Part shown: in pieces, positions 9,200 through 18,523 of the stretch
Layout: every line of letters begins with the position of its first letter
How positions within the stretch are numbered: position 1 is the stretch's first letter
NCBI GenBank assembly: GCA_024684955.1
Contig: JAIKWH010000002.1
Location: forward strand, 1-43,640
Direction of reading: 5' to 3'
DNA: 43,640 bases
Source of the DNA: Pseudobutyrivibrio sp.
GTDB taxonomy: Bacteria > Bacillota > Clostridia > Lachnospirales > Lachnospiraceae
The notes under the pieces: model-generated
What the model was told of the DNA's origin: nothing
What the model saw: only the letters and a program-made list of their open reading frames with translations
Database searches by the model: none
Program-made: the position numbers and the translations under genes

Positions 9200-9715
9200 A
9201 TGAGTTTAAAAAATATATATGTGGCGGGAGGATGCTTTTGGGGTACCGAGAGAGTCTTTAAGGCCTTGACAGGAGTAGAGGAGACTACAGTAGGATATGC
9301 CAATGGCCACACAGATAATCCTACATATAAGGAAGTGTGCACTGATACTACAGGCCACAGGGAGACTGTTAAAGTCACATATGATCCCCAAAAGATTTCC
9401 TTAGAGAAAATTCTCACTGCTTATTTTATGGTGGTGGACCCTACTGTTAAAAACCAGCAGGGTGAGGATATTGGCAGTCAGTATCAGACCGGTGTCTACT
9501 ATGACAATGAGGAGGATTTGCCAGCCGTCACTGCTATGTTTGAAAAGGTAGAAAAGGATTATGACCAGTTTTATGTAGAGCTGCTTCCTCTTTCAAATTT
9601 TTGGTCAGCAGAGGAGTATCATCAGGATTACTTGGACAAAAACCCTAACGGATATTGTCATATCACCCCAATTGAGATGGAAAAAATCCATGACTTGGAT
9701 AAGACAATGAAATAA
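9200..9715 (+). CDS. msrA: Peptide methionine-S-sulfoxide reductase
   Basis: Cytosolic repair enzyme that reduces methionine-S-sulfoxide in proteins or free form, regenerated by thioredoxin. The catalytic Cys12 lies in the hallmark GGCFWGTE; GYANG, TGHRETV, QYQTGVYY and EEYHQDYL are further family motifs. Length 171 is that of the single-domain MsrA without a fused MsrB. Candidate resolving cysteines are in KEVCTD and GYCHITP. The start follows AGGAGG. It is separated from purB by 56 nt. Confidence 0.97.
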   Translation: MSLKNIYVAGGCFWGTERVFKALTGVEETTVGYANGHTDNPTYKEVCTDTTGHRETVKVTYDPQKISLEKILTAYFMVVDPTVKNQQGEDIGSQYQTGVYYDNEEDLPAVTAMFEKVEKDYDQFYVELLPLSNFWSAEEYHQDYLDKNPNGYCHITPIEMEKIHDLDKTMK

Positions 9716-9738
9716 GTAAAAAAATTTTCAATACTTTA

Positions 9739-9767
9739 TTGCATTAAAGTGTTAATAGTTGTAAAAT
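9739..9767 (+). promoter_or_regulatory. Promoter of gdhA
   Basis: TTGCAT (9739-9744), 17-nt spacer, TAAAAT (9762-9767). It lies about 75 nt before the chosen gdhA start. Confidence 0.65.
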
Positions 9768-9776
9768 GCATTCTAG

Positions 9777-11204
<1,428 letters not shown>

Positions 11205-11219
11205 TTTTTAAAACTAATA

Positions 11220-11256
11220 TAGACCCAAAACGAACAGAGTTTTGGGTCTATTTTTG
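11220..11256 (+). terminator. Rho-independent terminator after gdhA
   Basis: Perfect 12-bp stem TAGACCCAAAAC/GTTTTGGGTCTA (11220-11231, 11239-11250), 7-nt loop, then TTTTTG. Confidence 0.95.
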
Positions 11257-11333
11257 TGCTTAAATAACTTTTTAAACACATTTGGGTGATAGTATGATAT
11301 CTAGTAAATGTTGCCCTTACTCGGAGGTTTATC

Positions 11334-12035
11334 ATGGCGTTTGTGGAGTTTAAGAATGTGGGAAAGGTTTATAAGACCGGAGAGGTAAAGATAGAGGCTC
11401 TCAAGGATGTAAACTTTGAAATTGAAGAGGGAGAATTTTGTATTATTGTTGGGGCTAGTGGCGCCGGCAAAACTACAATTTTGAATATATTAGGTGGAAT
11501 GGATACCCTGACATCGGGAGCGGTATATCTGGCGGATAGGGATATATCTGGCCTCTCAAATAGGGACCTGACTGCATATAGGAGATATGATGTTGGCTTT
11601 GTATTCCAGTTTTATAATCTGGTGGGCAATTTGACTGCAAAGGAGAATGTAGAACTGGCAGCCCAGATTTGCAAGGACCCTATTGATGCAGTTGAGATAC
11701 TACATGAGGTGGGTCTGGGGGAGAGAATTAATAATTTTCCGGCTCAATTGTCAGGAGGAGAGCAGCAAAGAGTTGCCATAGCAAGAGCCCTGGCCAAGAA
11801 TCCTAAGTTGCTCCTTTGTGATGAGCCTACAGGAGCCCTGGATGATGCCACTGGTCGCAGTGTATTAAAACTATTGCAGGACACCTGCAAGAATCAAAAT
11901 AAGACAGTGGTGGTTATTACTCATAATCATGCCCTTACTGCCATGGCAGACAGGGTAATTACTATTAAATCGGGTACTGTTGCAGACATGACTCTCAATC
12001 CAAATCCAAAGAGTGTGGATGATATTATCTGGTAA
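11334..12035 (+). CDS. ABC transporter ATP-binding protein (MacB/LolD type)
   Basis: A 233-residue nucleotide-binding domain that powers the FtsX-type permease encoded next. Walker [10 protein letters not shown] is at 40-48, the signature LSGGEQQR at 139-146, Walker [13 protein letters not shown] follows, and the switch histidine is in VVITHNH. The sequence style ([22 protein letters not shown]) is that of the MacB/LolD/BceA class, whose members move lipoproteins, peptides or signals by mechanotransmission rather than by substrate channelling. The start follows CGGAGG. A TATGAT hexamer at 11293-11298 may be its -10. It is spaced 17 nt from the permease. Confidence 0.95.
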   Translation: MAFVEFKNVGKVYKTGEVKIEALKDVNFEIEEGEFCIIVGASGAGKTTILNILGGMDTLTSGAVYLADRDISGLSNRDLTAYRRYDVGFVFQFYNLVGNLTAKENVELAAQICKDPIDAVEILHEVGLGERINNFPAQLSGGEQQRVAIARALAKNPKLLLCDEPTGALDDATGRSVLKLLQDTCKNQNKTVVVITHNHALTAMADRVITIKSGTVADMTLNPNPKSVDDIIW

Positions 12036-12052
12036 TAATAAAGGATTTTTAT

Positions 12053-14932
12053 ATGCTATTTAAATCTACTATTAGAGAAATAAAAGATTCTTTTGGCAGG
12101 TATATGGCCCTGCTTCTTATAATAGCCCTTGGCGTTGGCTTTTTTGCTGGTCTTAGGGTTACAGATCCTGCCATGAGGCAGGCTATGCAAATCTATTTGG
12201 ATGAGCATCAATTCTACGATTTTCGTCTGGTATCTTCCCTGGGTTTTGAAGACCAGGATATAGAATATCTGAAAGAAAATATTGAGGCTAGGAATGTGGA
12301 GGAATCTATTTCCTTTGATATCCTGGCAGATTTTGATGGCTCTAGTCTGGCCTTAAAAGCTATATCCATACCAAGCAAAATTAATACTCTAGAATTGGAA
12401 ACAGGCCATTTGCCTGAGTCTGATGATGAGTGCCTGATTGATTCCTATGTATTTGCAGAGGCCGAATTAGGGGACTATCTAGTAATATCTGACAGCAATG
12501 AAGAGGATGACAGGGACCACTTTAAATATGATAGGTACAAGGTGGTAGGAACAGTAAAATCTCCCCTTTTTATCCAATATGAGAGAGGCACCACCTCTCT
12601 AGGAGCAGGTGTTTTGGACGGTTTTATGTACATAACAGAGGATGGATTTGATTCTGATGTGTACACAGAATGCTATGTAAAATTTGATTCTGACCTTACC
12701 CTATATTCTGATGAGTACAAGGATTTAATTGACACTAGAGAGGAAGAGATTGAAAGCATCCTAGAAAAGTCTGCCCAGATGCGTTATGACAGGATAATGG
12801 CGGATGCCAATAAAGAATTAAAAGAGGCTGAGGATGAATTAAATGACAAAAAGGCAGAGGGTCAAGCAGAATTGGATGATGCTAAGACTAAATTAGATGA
12901 TGCAAAAGCGGAACTTGATAAAGCCTATGATTCCATCAAAGAATATGAGGATATGGAAGTTCAACTTTATGATGCATTATCCAATATGGACCAGCAACTT
13001 TCTCAGATGGAGCAGGCTTTGGCTTACAGCCCGGACCAGGTGGACATGAATCAATATGCTATACTGCGTCAGACCTACGATGAAAACATGGCCAAGTATG
13101 AAATGTTGCATAATAACTTGGTGGAGGCCAGAAATCAGTATGAAGATGGCCTTGGTGAATATAAGGATGGCCTGGTGGAATATAAGGATGGACAGGCAGA
13201 ATTTGATGAGAAGATAGAGGAGGCGGAAGAAAAGATTGCTGATGCCAAGAAAGATATTGCAGATATAGATGAAGCAGACACCTACCTATTGGGCAGAGAT
13301 ACCAACACAGGATATGTGTGCTTTGAAAGTGACTCCACAATTGTAGGAGCAATCGCCGTGGTATTTCCTGTATTCTTTTTCTTAGTTGCCGCCCTGGTTT
13401 GTATGACAACTATGAATAGAATGGTGGAAGACCAGAGGACCCAAATAGGCGTATTAAAGGCCTTAGGTTACAGCAATGGGGCTATTATGGGCAAGTTTAT
13501 ATTCTACTCTGGCTCAGCGGCCTTTCTGGGGGCACTCTTTGGATTTATAGCAGGCACCATAGCCTTCCCAAAGGCCATATGGTTTGCCTACAAGATGATG
13601 TACAACACCAACGAGATATCTTATTATTTTAGCCCTTCTATGCTAACCATCAGTTTTTTGGTGGCCTTTTTGTGCTCTGTAGGTGTAACTGCAATTTCCT
13701 GCCGCTATGAGATGCATGAGATGGCGGCATCCCTTATGAGACCAAAGGCTCCAAAGGCTGGCAAGAGAATATTCCTAGAGTATATTGGATTCTTCTGGAA
13801 CAGACTTAAATTCCTAAAGAAGGTTAGTCTGAGAAATATTTTCAGATATAAGGGTCGACTTGTAATGATGGTAATGGGGATAGGAGGTTGCACCGCCCTT
13901 CTTGTTGCCGGTCTTGGAATATATGATTCTATTGCTGATATTGCTGTTAATCAGTTTACCAATATTTCCTTCTACGATATTGACCTGACCATGAAAGACA
14001 AGGTGAAAGACCAGGTGCCTCTTTTGGAGGAAATGGGCTTTGATACAGAGGATTACTTGGTGTATTATCATACTTCTGCGGATTTAAGCAATGACAAGTA
14101 TACAAAGAATGTTTATGTAAATGTATATGAGGATGATGCAAACATAGAAAAGTTTTATGATCTCCACGACATCAAAGGAAACCACCTGGATTTGCCAGAG
14201 CAGGGAAAGATAATTGTAAACCATGGTTTGGCGGATAGATATGACATAAAGGTGGGGGACAAGGTAAGGCTTTCATCTGATTCCTTAAAGGAGACAGAGT
14301 TTGAGGTTGCAGGAATAAATCAAAACTTTATTAGCAACTATGTCTATATGACTAGGTCAAGTTATGAGCGACTAATAGGAAAGTTGCCAGACAGAAAAAA
14401 TATATACCTAAACGTAAAGGAGGGCCAAGACCCTCATGTTATAGGTGCAGATTTGATGGGAAAATCCAGTGTCAGCCTGGTTTCATCAACAGTGGATACA
14501 TTGGACAGGGTGGATTCCATGATGGCAAGTTTAAATATTATTGTATATTTGGTAATAGGCTGCGCCATCGCACTGGAAACTGTAGTAGTGTACAATCTTA
14601 CTAATATTAATATAGGAGAGAGAGTAAGAGAGATAGCCACAGTAAAGGTTCTGGGATTTTACAAGGAGGAGACCAGGTCTTATGTGTTTAGAGAGAATGT
14701 TATCCTTGCTGTAATGGGGGCTGCAGTTGGCCTTGTCCTGGGTAAATATCTCCATTTGTATGTAATGAATCAGATAGTGGTGGACATGATTACCTTTGAT
14801 ATAAGGGTTACAGCTTTAAGTTATTTCCTGGCCTTTATTTTGACGATATTATTTACTATCGTTATCAATGCATTAATGGGAAAGAAACTGGACGAAATAT
14901 CTATGACAGAATCCCTAAAAGCGGTAGAATAA
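12053..14932 (+). CDS. Large FtsX/MacB-type ABC permease with coiled-coil domain
   Basis: A 959-residue membrane protein and partner of the preceding ATPase. It has an N-terminal membrane segment (about 17-35), a large extracytoplasmic region, then FtsX-type membrane blocks near 430-545 and again towards the C-terminus (about 830-950), with another single segment near 610-635. Residues about 246-410 are a long heptad-rich coiled coil full of Glu, Asp, Lys and Ala, resembling the periplasmic hairpins of membrane-fusion proteins but on one chain. This arrangement occurs in several Firmicutes permeases. The substrate is unknown. No two-component genes adjoin it, unlike Bce-type systems. Confidence 0.92.
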   Translation: MLFKSTIREIKDSFGRYMALLLIIALGVGFFAGLRVTDPAMRQAMQIYLDEHQFYDFRLVSSLGFEDQDIEYLKENIEARNVEESISFDILADFDGSSLALKAISIPSKINTLELETGHLPESDDECLIDSYVFAEAELGDYLVISDSNEEDDRDHFKYDRYKVVGTVKSPLFIQYERGTTSLGAGVLDGFMYITEDGFDSDVYTECYVKFDSDLTLYSDEYKDLIDTREEEIESILEKSAQMRYDRIMADANKELKEAEDELNDKKAEGQAELDDAKTKLDDAKAELDKAYDSIKEYEDMEVQLYDALSNMDQQLSQMEQALAYSPDQVDMNQYAILRQTYDENMAKYEMLHNNLVEARNQYEDGLGEYKDGLVEYKDGQAEFDEKIEEAEEKIADAKKDIADIDEADTYLLGRDTNTGYVCFESDSTIVGAIAVVFPVFFFLVAALVCMTTMNRMVEDQRTQIGVLKALGYSNGAIMGKFIFYSGSAAFLGALFGFIAGTIAFPKAIWFAYKMMYNTNEISYYFSPSMLTISFLVAFLCSVGVTAISCRYEMHEMAASLMRPKAPKAGKRIFLEYIGFFWNRLKFLKKVSLRNIFRYKGRLVMMVMGIGGCTALLVAGLGIYDSIADIAVNQFTNISFYDIDLTMKDKVKDQVPLLEEMGFDTEDYLVYYHTSADLSNDKYTKNVYVNVYEDDANIEKFYDLHDIKGNHLDLPEQGKIIVNHGLADRYDIKVGDKVRLSSDSLKETEFEVAGINQNFISNYVYMTRSSYERLIGKLPDRKNIYLNVKEGQDPHVIGADLMGKSSVSLVSSTVDTLDRVDSMMASLNIIVYLVIGCAIALETVVVYNLTNINIGERVREIATVKVLGFYKEETRSYVFRENVILAVMGAAVGLVLGKYLHLYVMNQIVVDMITFDIRVTALSYFLAFILTILFTIVINALMGKKLDEISMTESLKAVE

Positions 14933-14939
14933 TAATGCC

Positions 14940-14970
14940 TAGGGCAAGACAATCATTGACTCTTGCCCTA
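14940..14970 (+). terminator. Hairpin after the ABC permease, overlapping the thrC promoter
   Basis: Perfect 10-bp arms TAGGGCAAGA (14940-14949) and TCTTGCCCTA (14961-14970) with an 11-nt loop. The following AGTTTACAT is a poor T-tract, so termination may be inefficient. The loop carries the -35 box of the thrC promoter. Confidence 0.7.
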
Positions 14971-14984
14971 AGTTTACATATAAT
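14956..14984 (+). promoter_or_regulatory. Promoter of thrC
   Basis: TTGACT (14956-14961), 17-nt spacer, TATAAT (14979-14984), a near-consensus sigma-A promoter. Its -35 lies within the hairpin at 14940-14970. Downstream, TTTAATAC/GTATTAAA (14994-15001, 15008-15015) forms an 8-bp inverted repeat in the leader. Confidence 0.85.
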
Positions 14985-15045
14985 ATAGCAAGATTTAATA
15001 CAATAAAGTATTAAAGTATGACTAGATTGCAAGAGAGGATTTGTT

Positions 15046-16536
15046 ATGGGTATCAATTACGTTAGTACAAGAGATTTAAACAAGACAGAGGTCAAGGCTT
15101 CTGAGGCTATATTAAAAGGTCTTGCAGATGACGGAGGTTTGTTCGTCCCTACATCAGTTCCAAAACTGGATGTGGCATTGACAGACCTGGCCAAGATGTC
15201 TTACCAGCAGGTTGCATATGAGGTTTTAAAACTTTTCCTTACAGACTTTACTAGGGAAGAACTGACAAACTGCATTAACCGTGCATACGATAGCAAATTT
15301 GATACCGAAGAAATCGCTCCTTTGACATATGCGGATGGAGCCTATTTCCTAGAGCTTTTCCATGGTTCTACCATTGCCTTTAAAGATATGGCCCTTTCAA
15401 TTCTGCCACATCTTATGATTACATCCGCTCGCAAAAATAATATTAAAAACGATATCGTTATCCTCACTGCCACATCTGGCGACACAGGCAAGGCAGCCCT
15501 GGCAGGTTTTGCAGGAGTAGAGGGTACAAAAATTGTTGTATTCTATCCAAAGAATGGCGTTAGTGCTATCCAAGAAAAGCAGATGGTTACCCAAAAGGGT
15601 GACAACACCCATGTAGTTGGTATCAAGGGCAACTTTGATCAGGCGCAGACTGGGGTTAAGCAGATGTTTTCAGACAAGGGACTGGAGGCAAAACTGGATG
15701 GGGCTGGATACCAGTTCTCATCGGCCAACTCTATTAACATCGGCCGTTTGGTTCCACAGATTGCTTACTATGTATTTGCCTATACCAGACTCCTGGCTGA
15801 GGAAAAGATTGCAGATGGCGATTTGATCAACGTTGTTGTCCCTACAGGAAACTTTGGTAACATCCTGGCTGCATATTATGCAAAAAACATGGGACTGCCT
15901 ATTGATAAACTCATCTGTGCATCAAATGAGAATAAGGTTTTATATGACTTCTTTATGACTGGAGAATATGACAGAAACAGAGAGTTTATGCTTACGAATT
16001 CTCCATCAATGGATATCCTAATCTCTAGCAACCTGGAGAGACTCATATATCACATTGCTGGAAATGACCCTGCAGTCAATGCAGACCTGATGGCCAGCCT
16101 TCGCACTACCGGCAAATACCAGATTACAAAGGAGATGAAAGATCACCTGGATTCATTCTTTGGTGGATATACTACAGAGGATGAGACAGCCCAGACTATC
16201 AAAAATCTCTACGAAAAGACAGGATATATTATTGATACTCACACAGCTGTTGCAGCCCATGTATATAATCAGTACAAGGACAAGACAGGAGATGACAAGC
16301 CTACTGTTATTGCCTCAACAGCATCTCCATTCAAGTTTACCCGCGCGGTAATGGGAGCAATTGATCCAGTTTATGAGAATGAAGAGGATTTTGTGCTGGT
16401 TGATAAGCTTTCAGAGTTGGGCAGCGTCAAGGTGCCTAATGCAATAGAGGAGATCCGCTCTGCAAAGGTATTACATGACACAGTGGTAGAAGTAGATGAC
16501 ATGTGCCCAGAGGTTCTCAGATTCTTGGGAATATAA
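15046..16536 (+). CDS. thrC: Threonine synthase
   Basis: PLP enzyme that converts O-phosphohomoserine to threonine, last step of the pathway. The 496-residue length and the N-terminal extension with YVSTRD and LADDGGLFVP place it in the longer class shared by E. coli and yeast. PLP-binding Lys113 is in HGSTIAFKDMALS; TATSGDTGKAAL and the phosphate-binding VVPTGNFGNILAAYYA are visible. The start follows GAGAGGA. It is a monocistronic unit with its own promoter and a terminator shared with the converging minus-strand genes. No T-box leader was recognised. Confidence 0.97.
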   Translation: MGINYVSTRDLNKTEVKASEAILKGLADDGGLFVPTSVPKLDVALTDLAKMSYQQVAYEVLKLFLTDFTREELTNCINRAYDSKFDTEEIAPLTYADGAYFLELFHGSTIAFKDMALSILPHLMITSARKNNIKNDIVILTATSGDTGKAALAGFAGVEGTKIVVFYPKNGVSAIQEKQMVTQKGDNTHVVGIKGNFDQAQTGVKQMFSDKGLEAKLDGAGYQFSSANSINIGRLVPQIAYYVFAYTRLLAEEKIADGDLINVVVPTGNFGNILAAYYAKNMGLPIDKLICASNENKVLYDFFMTGEYDRNREFMLTNSPSMDILISSNLERLIYHIAGNDPAVNADLMASLRTTGKYQITKEMKDHLDSFFGGYTTEDETAQTIKNLYEKTGYIIDTHTAVAAHVYNQYKDKTGDDKPTVIASTASPFKFTRAVMGAIDPVYENEEDFVLVDKLSELGSVKVPNAIEEIRSAKVLHDTVVEVDDMCPEVLRFLGI

Positions 16537-16548
16537 ATAAGAGCAATT

Positions 16549-16580
16549 AAAAAGGTGAAGCAAATGCTTCACCTTTTTTT
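16549..16580. terminator. Bidirectional terminator between thrC and the CheX-like gene
   Basis: AAAAAGGTGAAGCA and TGCTTCACCTTTTT form a 14-bp stem with a 2-nt loop; A-runs and T-runs flank both sides. It can serve thrC on the plus strand and the convergent minus-strand operon. Confidence 0.92.
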
Positions 16581-17460
16581 AATATGATATTATGATGTGA
16601 ATTGTTCCAAAGGAATATACGATAGGTAAGTCTATCAGTTTGTTCTGAGGTTTTAGGGTGACATCAGTAATAACTGCAGGTGGCTCTAATTCAATGTCTA
16701 CGGAAAATTGATTTGAGACATTTACAACATACAGGCCATTTAGCAGATTGAGGAAATCCTCCATTGCAGCCACAACATATTCGTTGAATTCGGAGAATTC
16801 TTCCTTTGCATATTTGGAAGCGAAAGCCATGGCTGTCTCTCTGTCGCACTCAATGTGGGTATCGTAAGTGCCCTTTGATATAAGGCGCTGAGTAACGCCA
16901 AAGGTAACTGGGAATTCATCGATTACCATAGGTGTGAGAGGAGTAAAGTTCTCATCCACAAAACGAATAAGGGAATTAAACAAAAGCTCTATGTACATAG
17001 AGTTTCTATCATCCTTTTGCGTCTCTGAAACCCAGAAAAATTTTTCAATTAGTTTTTTGATAACGGCCTGATTCTCTGTATCTAGGGAAAAATCAGAAAG
17101 TTCTGCCTCATTTTTGTAATCGAAAATAATTCTCTCAAAATCTTCGTAAGAGAAAACCCCATCCTCAACAAATATTTGGCAGAGCAAAACAAAGTCAGGA
17201 GTCTGGGTATGCATCATATCCTCCACCTGTTCCTTTGTCAGATAGCCTCTTTCTATAGCAATCTCACCAAAGCGACGATCCTCTCTAGTCTGAACAAATA
17301 AACATTCATCAACTTCTCTGGCAGTCATAAGCCCCTCGTTGATGGCCAGAGTGCCAAGTTTTAGTTTGGACTGAGATATGCGGCCTAAGGCGTCAAAAAG
17401 TTGTTGCTGATTTATAATTCCTCGCTGGAGGAGATAGTTGCCCAAGAACTGTGTATACAT
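16579..17460 (-). CDS. MshEN-like repeat protein with CheX-like domain
   Basis: A 293-residue cytosolic protein. The N-terminal part has three repeats with glycines at 7, 36 and 65, an exact 29-residue period; repeats two (34-57) and three (63-86) fit the pattern [RK].G..A...G........... Q known from MshEN domains, which bind cyclic di-GMP through two 24-residue motifs set 5 apart. The C-terminal part, from about residue 150, looks like a CheX/CheC-type domain: MEDFLNLLNG resembles the phosphatase helix and is followed by PP about 22 residues later. CheX proteins dephosphorylate CheY~P. The gene lies 3 nt after a CheY-like receiver gene, whose stop overlaps this gene's GGAGG site. Role inferred, not shown. 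Confidence 0.75.
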   Translation of the reverse strand: MYTQFLGNYLLQRGIINQQQLFDALGRISQSKLKLGTLAINEGLMTAREVDECLFVQTREDRRFGEIAIERGYLTKEQVEDMMHTQTPDFVLLCQIFVEDGVFSYEDFERIIFDYKNEAELSDFSLDTENQAVIKKLIEKFFWVSETQKDDRNSMYIELLFNSLIRFVDENFTPLTPMVIDEFPVTFGVTQRLISKGTYDTHIECDRETAMAFASKYAKEEFSEFNEYVVAAMEDFLNLLNGLYVVNVSNQFSVDIELEPPAVITDVTLKPQNKLIDLPIVYSFGTIHIIISY

Positions 17461-17463
17461 AGG

Positions 17464-17844
17464 TTAATTTCCTCCAAAACGAAGTTCGAAAATTTCTTTT
17501 ATTTGAGATTTCTCAAATGGCTTTTGGATAAAATCCTTTGCGCCAAGCTGAATAGCTTTTTTAAGTTGGGACTGGGTACCAACAGAAGAAACTACAATAA
17601 TTAAAGCATCAGAATCAATTGATTTGATTTCTTCGAGAGCCTCAGTTCCATCTTTTTCAGGCATAACAATGTCCATGAAAACTATATCAGGCTTGTTTTC
17701 TTTATACAGTTCTACAGCCTCGGCGCCATTTTTGGCTTCAACGAAAATAGCACCATCGCCGCACTCTGAAACGGCATCAATAAGTTGCTTTCTAGCCAAA
17801 ACCGAGTCATCGCAAACCAGGACTTTAATGTTAGTTAAATCCAT
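17464..17844 (-). CDS. CheY-like stand-alone response regulator
   Basis: A 126-residue single receiver domain with no output domain. The acidic pocket is CDD (Asp12, Asp13), the phosphoacceptor Asp58 lies in IVFMDIVMP, the switch residue Ser86/Ser87 in VVSS and Lys108 in QKPF. It signals by protein contact, as CheY does. It is the first gene of a two-gene minus-strand operon with the MshEN/CheX-like protein, a likely partner or phosphatase. No histidine kinase or flagellar gene is nearby, so the input and target are unknown. A GGAGAG site precedes the start. Confidence 0.95.
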   Translation of the reverse strand: MDLTNIKVLVCDDSVLARKQLIDAVSECGDGAIFVEAKNGAEAVELYKENKPDIVFMDIVMPEKDGTEALEEIKSIDSDALIIVVSSVGTQSQLKKAIQLGAKDFIQKPFEKSQIKEIFELRFGGN

Positions 17845-17893
17845 ATCTGTCTCTCCTTCTTGTAGTTATAAATATATATAAATAATACAATAA

Positions 17894-17980
17894 CCGTTCC
17901 TATTATTCAATGAAAATAGGAAGAAATCAGGCTTATTTTTTGAATAATCAGAAAACGGACCTTGCCTATATTTGTAGGCA
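17894..17980. repeat. Nested inverted repeats in the cheY-like/membrane protein intergenic region
   Basis: Three dyads lie in the 243-nt gap 17845-18087. TTCCTATT/AATAGGAA (17897-17904, 17915-17922) is one. A larger dyad, CCGTT plus ATTATTCAA (17894-17910) against TTGAATAAT plus AACGG (17940-17958), would compete with it. TGCCTA/TAGGCA (17963-17968, 17975-17980) is a third. The gap separates divergent genes, so these may be operators or a structured leader. No known riboswitch core was recognised. Confidence 0.5.
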
Positions 17981-18034
17981 CAGCAGCCAGGGATATTTAA
18001 TAGAAATTTAATGGAATTAGGAGGAGCAAATAGG

Positions 18035-18040
18035 TATAAT
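18035..18040 (+). promoter_or_regulatory. Candidate -10 element before the 119-aa membrane protein
   Basis: A perfect TATAAT about 48 nt before the start codon at 18088. The -35 region is weak (TGGAAT at 17-nt spacing), so this is tentative. Confidence 0.4.
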
Positions 18041-18087
18041 TTAACTGGCGAGAGCTTCTAGATATTTTGATTAATTGGAGGTTTGTT

Positions 18088-18447
18088 ATGGATTTTATGA
18101 CTATTTTTGATTTGATTGTTGGGGTTTTGGGAGTCTACCTTACTTTTTCAGGCTTAAAAAATTTTAAAGATGGCACTGTGGATGTTATGCTTATCACAGC
18201 CCAGGAAATGACCAAGTGCAAGGACGTTCAGGGGCTTTCAAAGTTTCTGATGCCAAAGCAGATTATATTCGGACTGTGCTGCATAGTCTTTGGTATTCAA
18301 GGTTTCCTTTGCGATGCCAAAATTCTGCAGATTTCGGATTCAATTATCAAAACAGTTAATGTGGTTTTTCTAATTTTGTTTGTGCTTGTCTGGATTATGT
18401 TTTCTTATTTCATCAATCGGGCAAAAAAGAATTATATAGGAGATTAA
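18088..18447 (+). CDS. Small membrane protein of unknown function
   Basis: A 119-residue protein; start ATG 18088 follows TTGGAGG, and the in-frame upstream ATG at 18067 lacks such a site. Three hydrophobic segments are seen (about 5-22, 60-80 and 88-110), so it is probably an integral membrane protein with a short loop rich in charged residues at 25-55. I do not recognise a family. It lies 76 nt upstream of a two-component system on the same strand and could be co-transcribed; no terminator lies between them. Whether it acts with the kinase is unknown. Confidence 0.75.
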   Translation: MDFMTIFDLIVGVLGVYLTFSGLKNFKDGTVDVMLITAQEMTKCKDVQGLSKFLMPKQIIFGLCCIVFGIQGFLCDAKILQISDSIIKTVNVVFLILFVLVWIMFSYFINRAKKNYIGD

Positions 18448-18523
18448 TTCATTCATAATTCTTGCTTTTAACACTTAGATGTCACATAAGTTGGCGAAAA
18501 TGAACTTGTATTAGGAGGACAGG

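Noticed and set aside
12840-13260. Tandem DNA repeat
   Set aside because: The repeated GATGG/AAGG-like words encode the coiled-coil heptads of the permease; no exact tandem unit exists beyond a short one.
17845-18087. Cyclic-di-GMP riboswitch near the MshEN-like gene
   Set aside because: Inverted repeats exist, but the conserved GEMM-I or GEMM-II core bases are not recognised.
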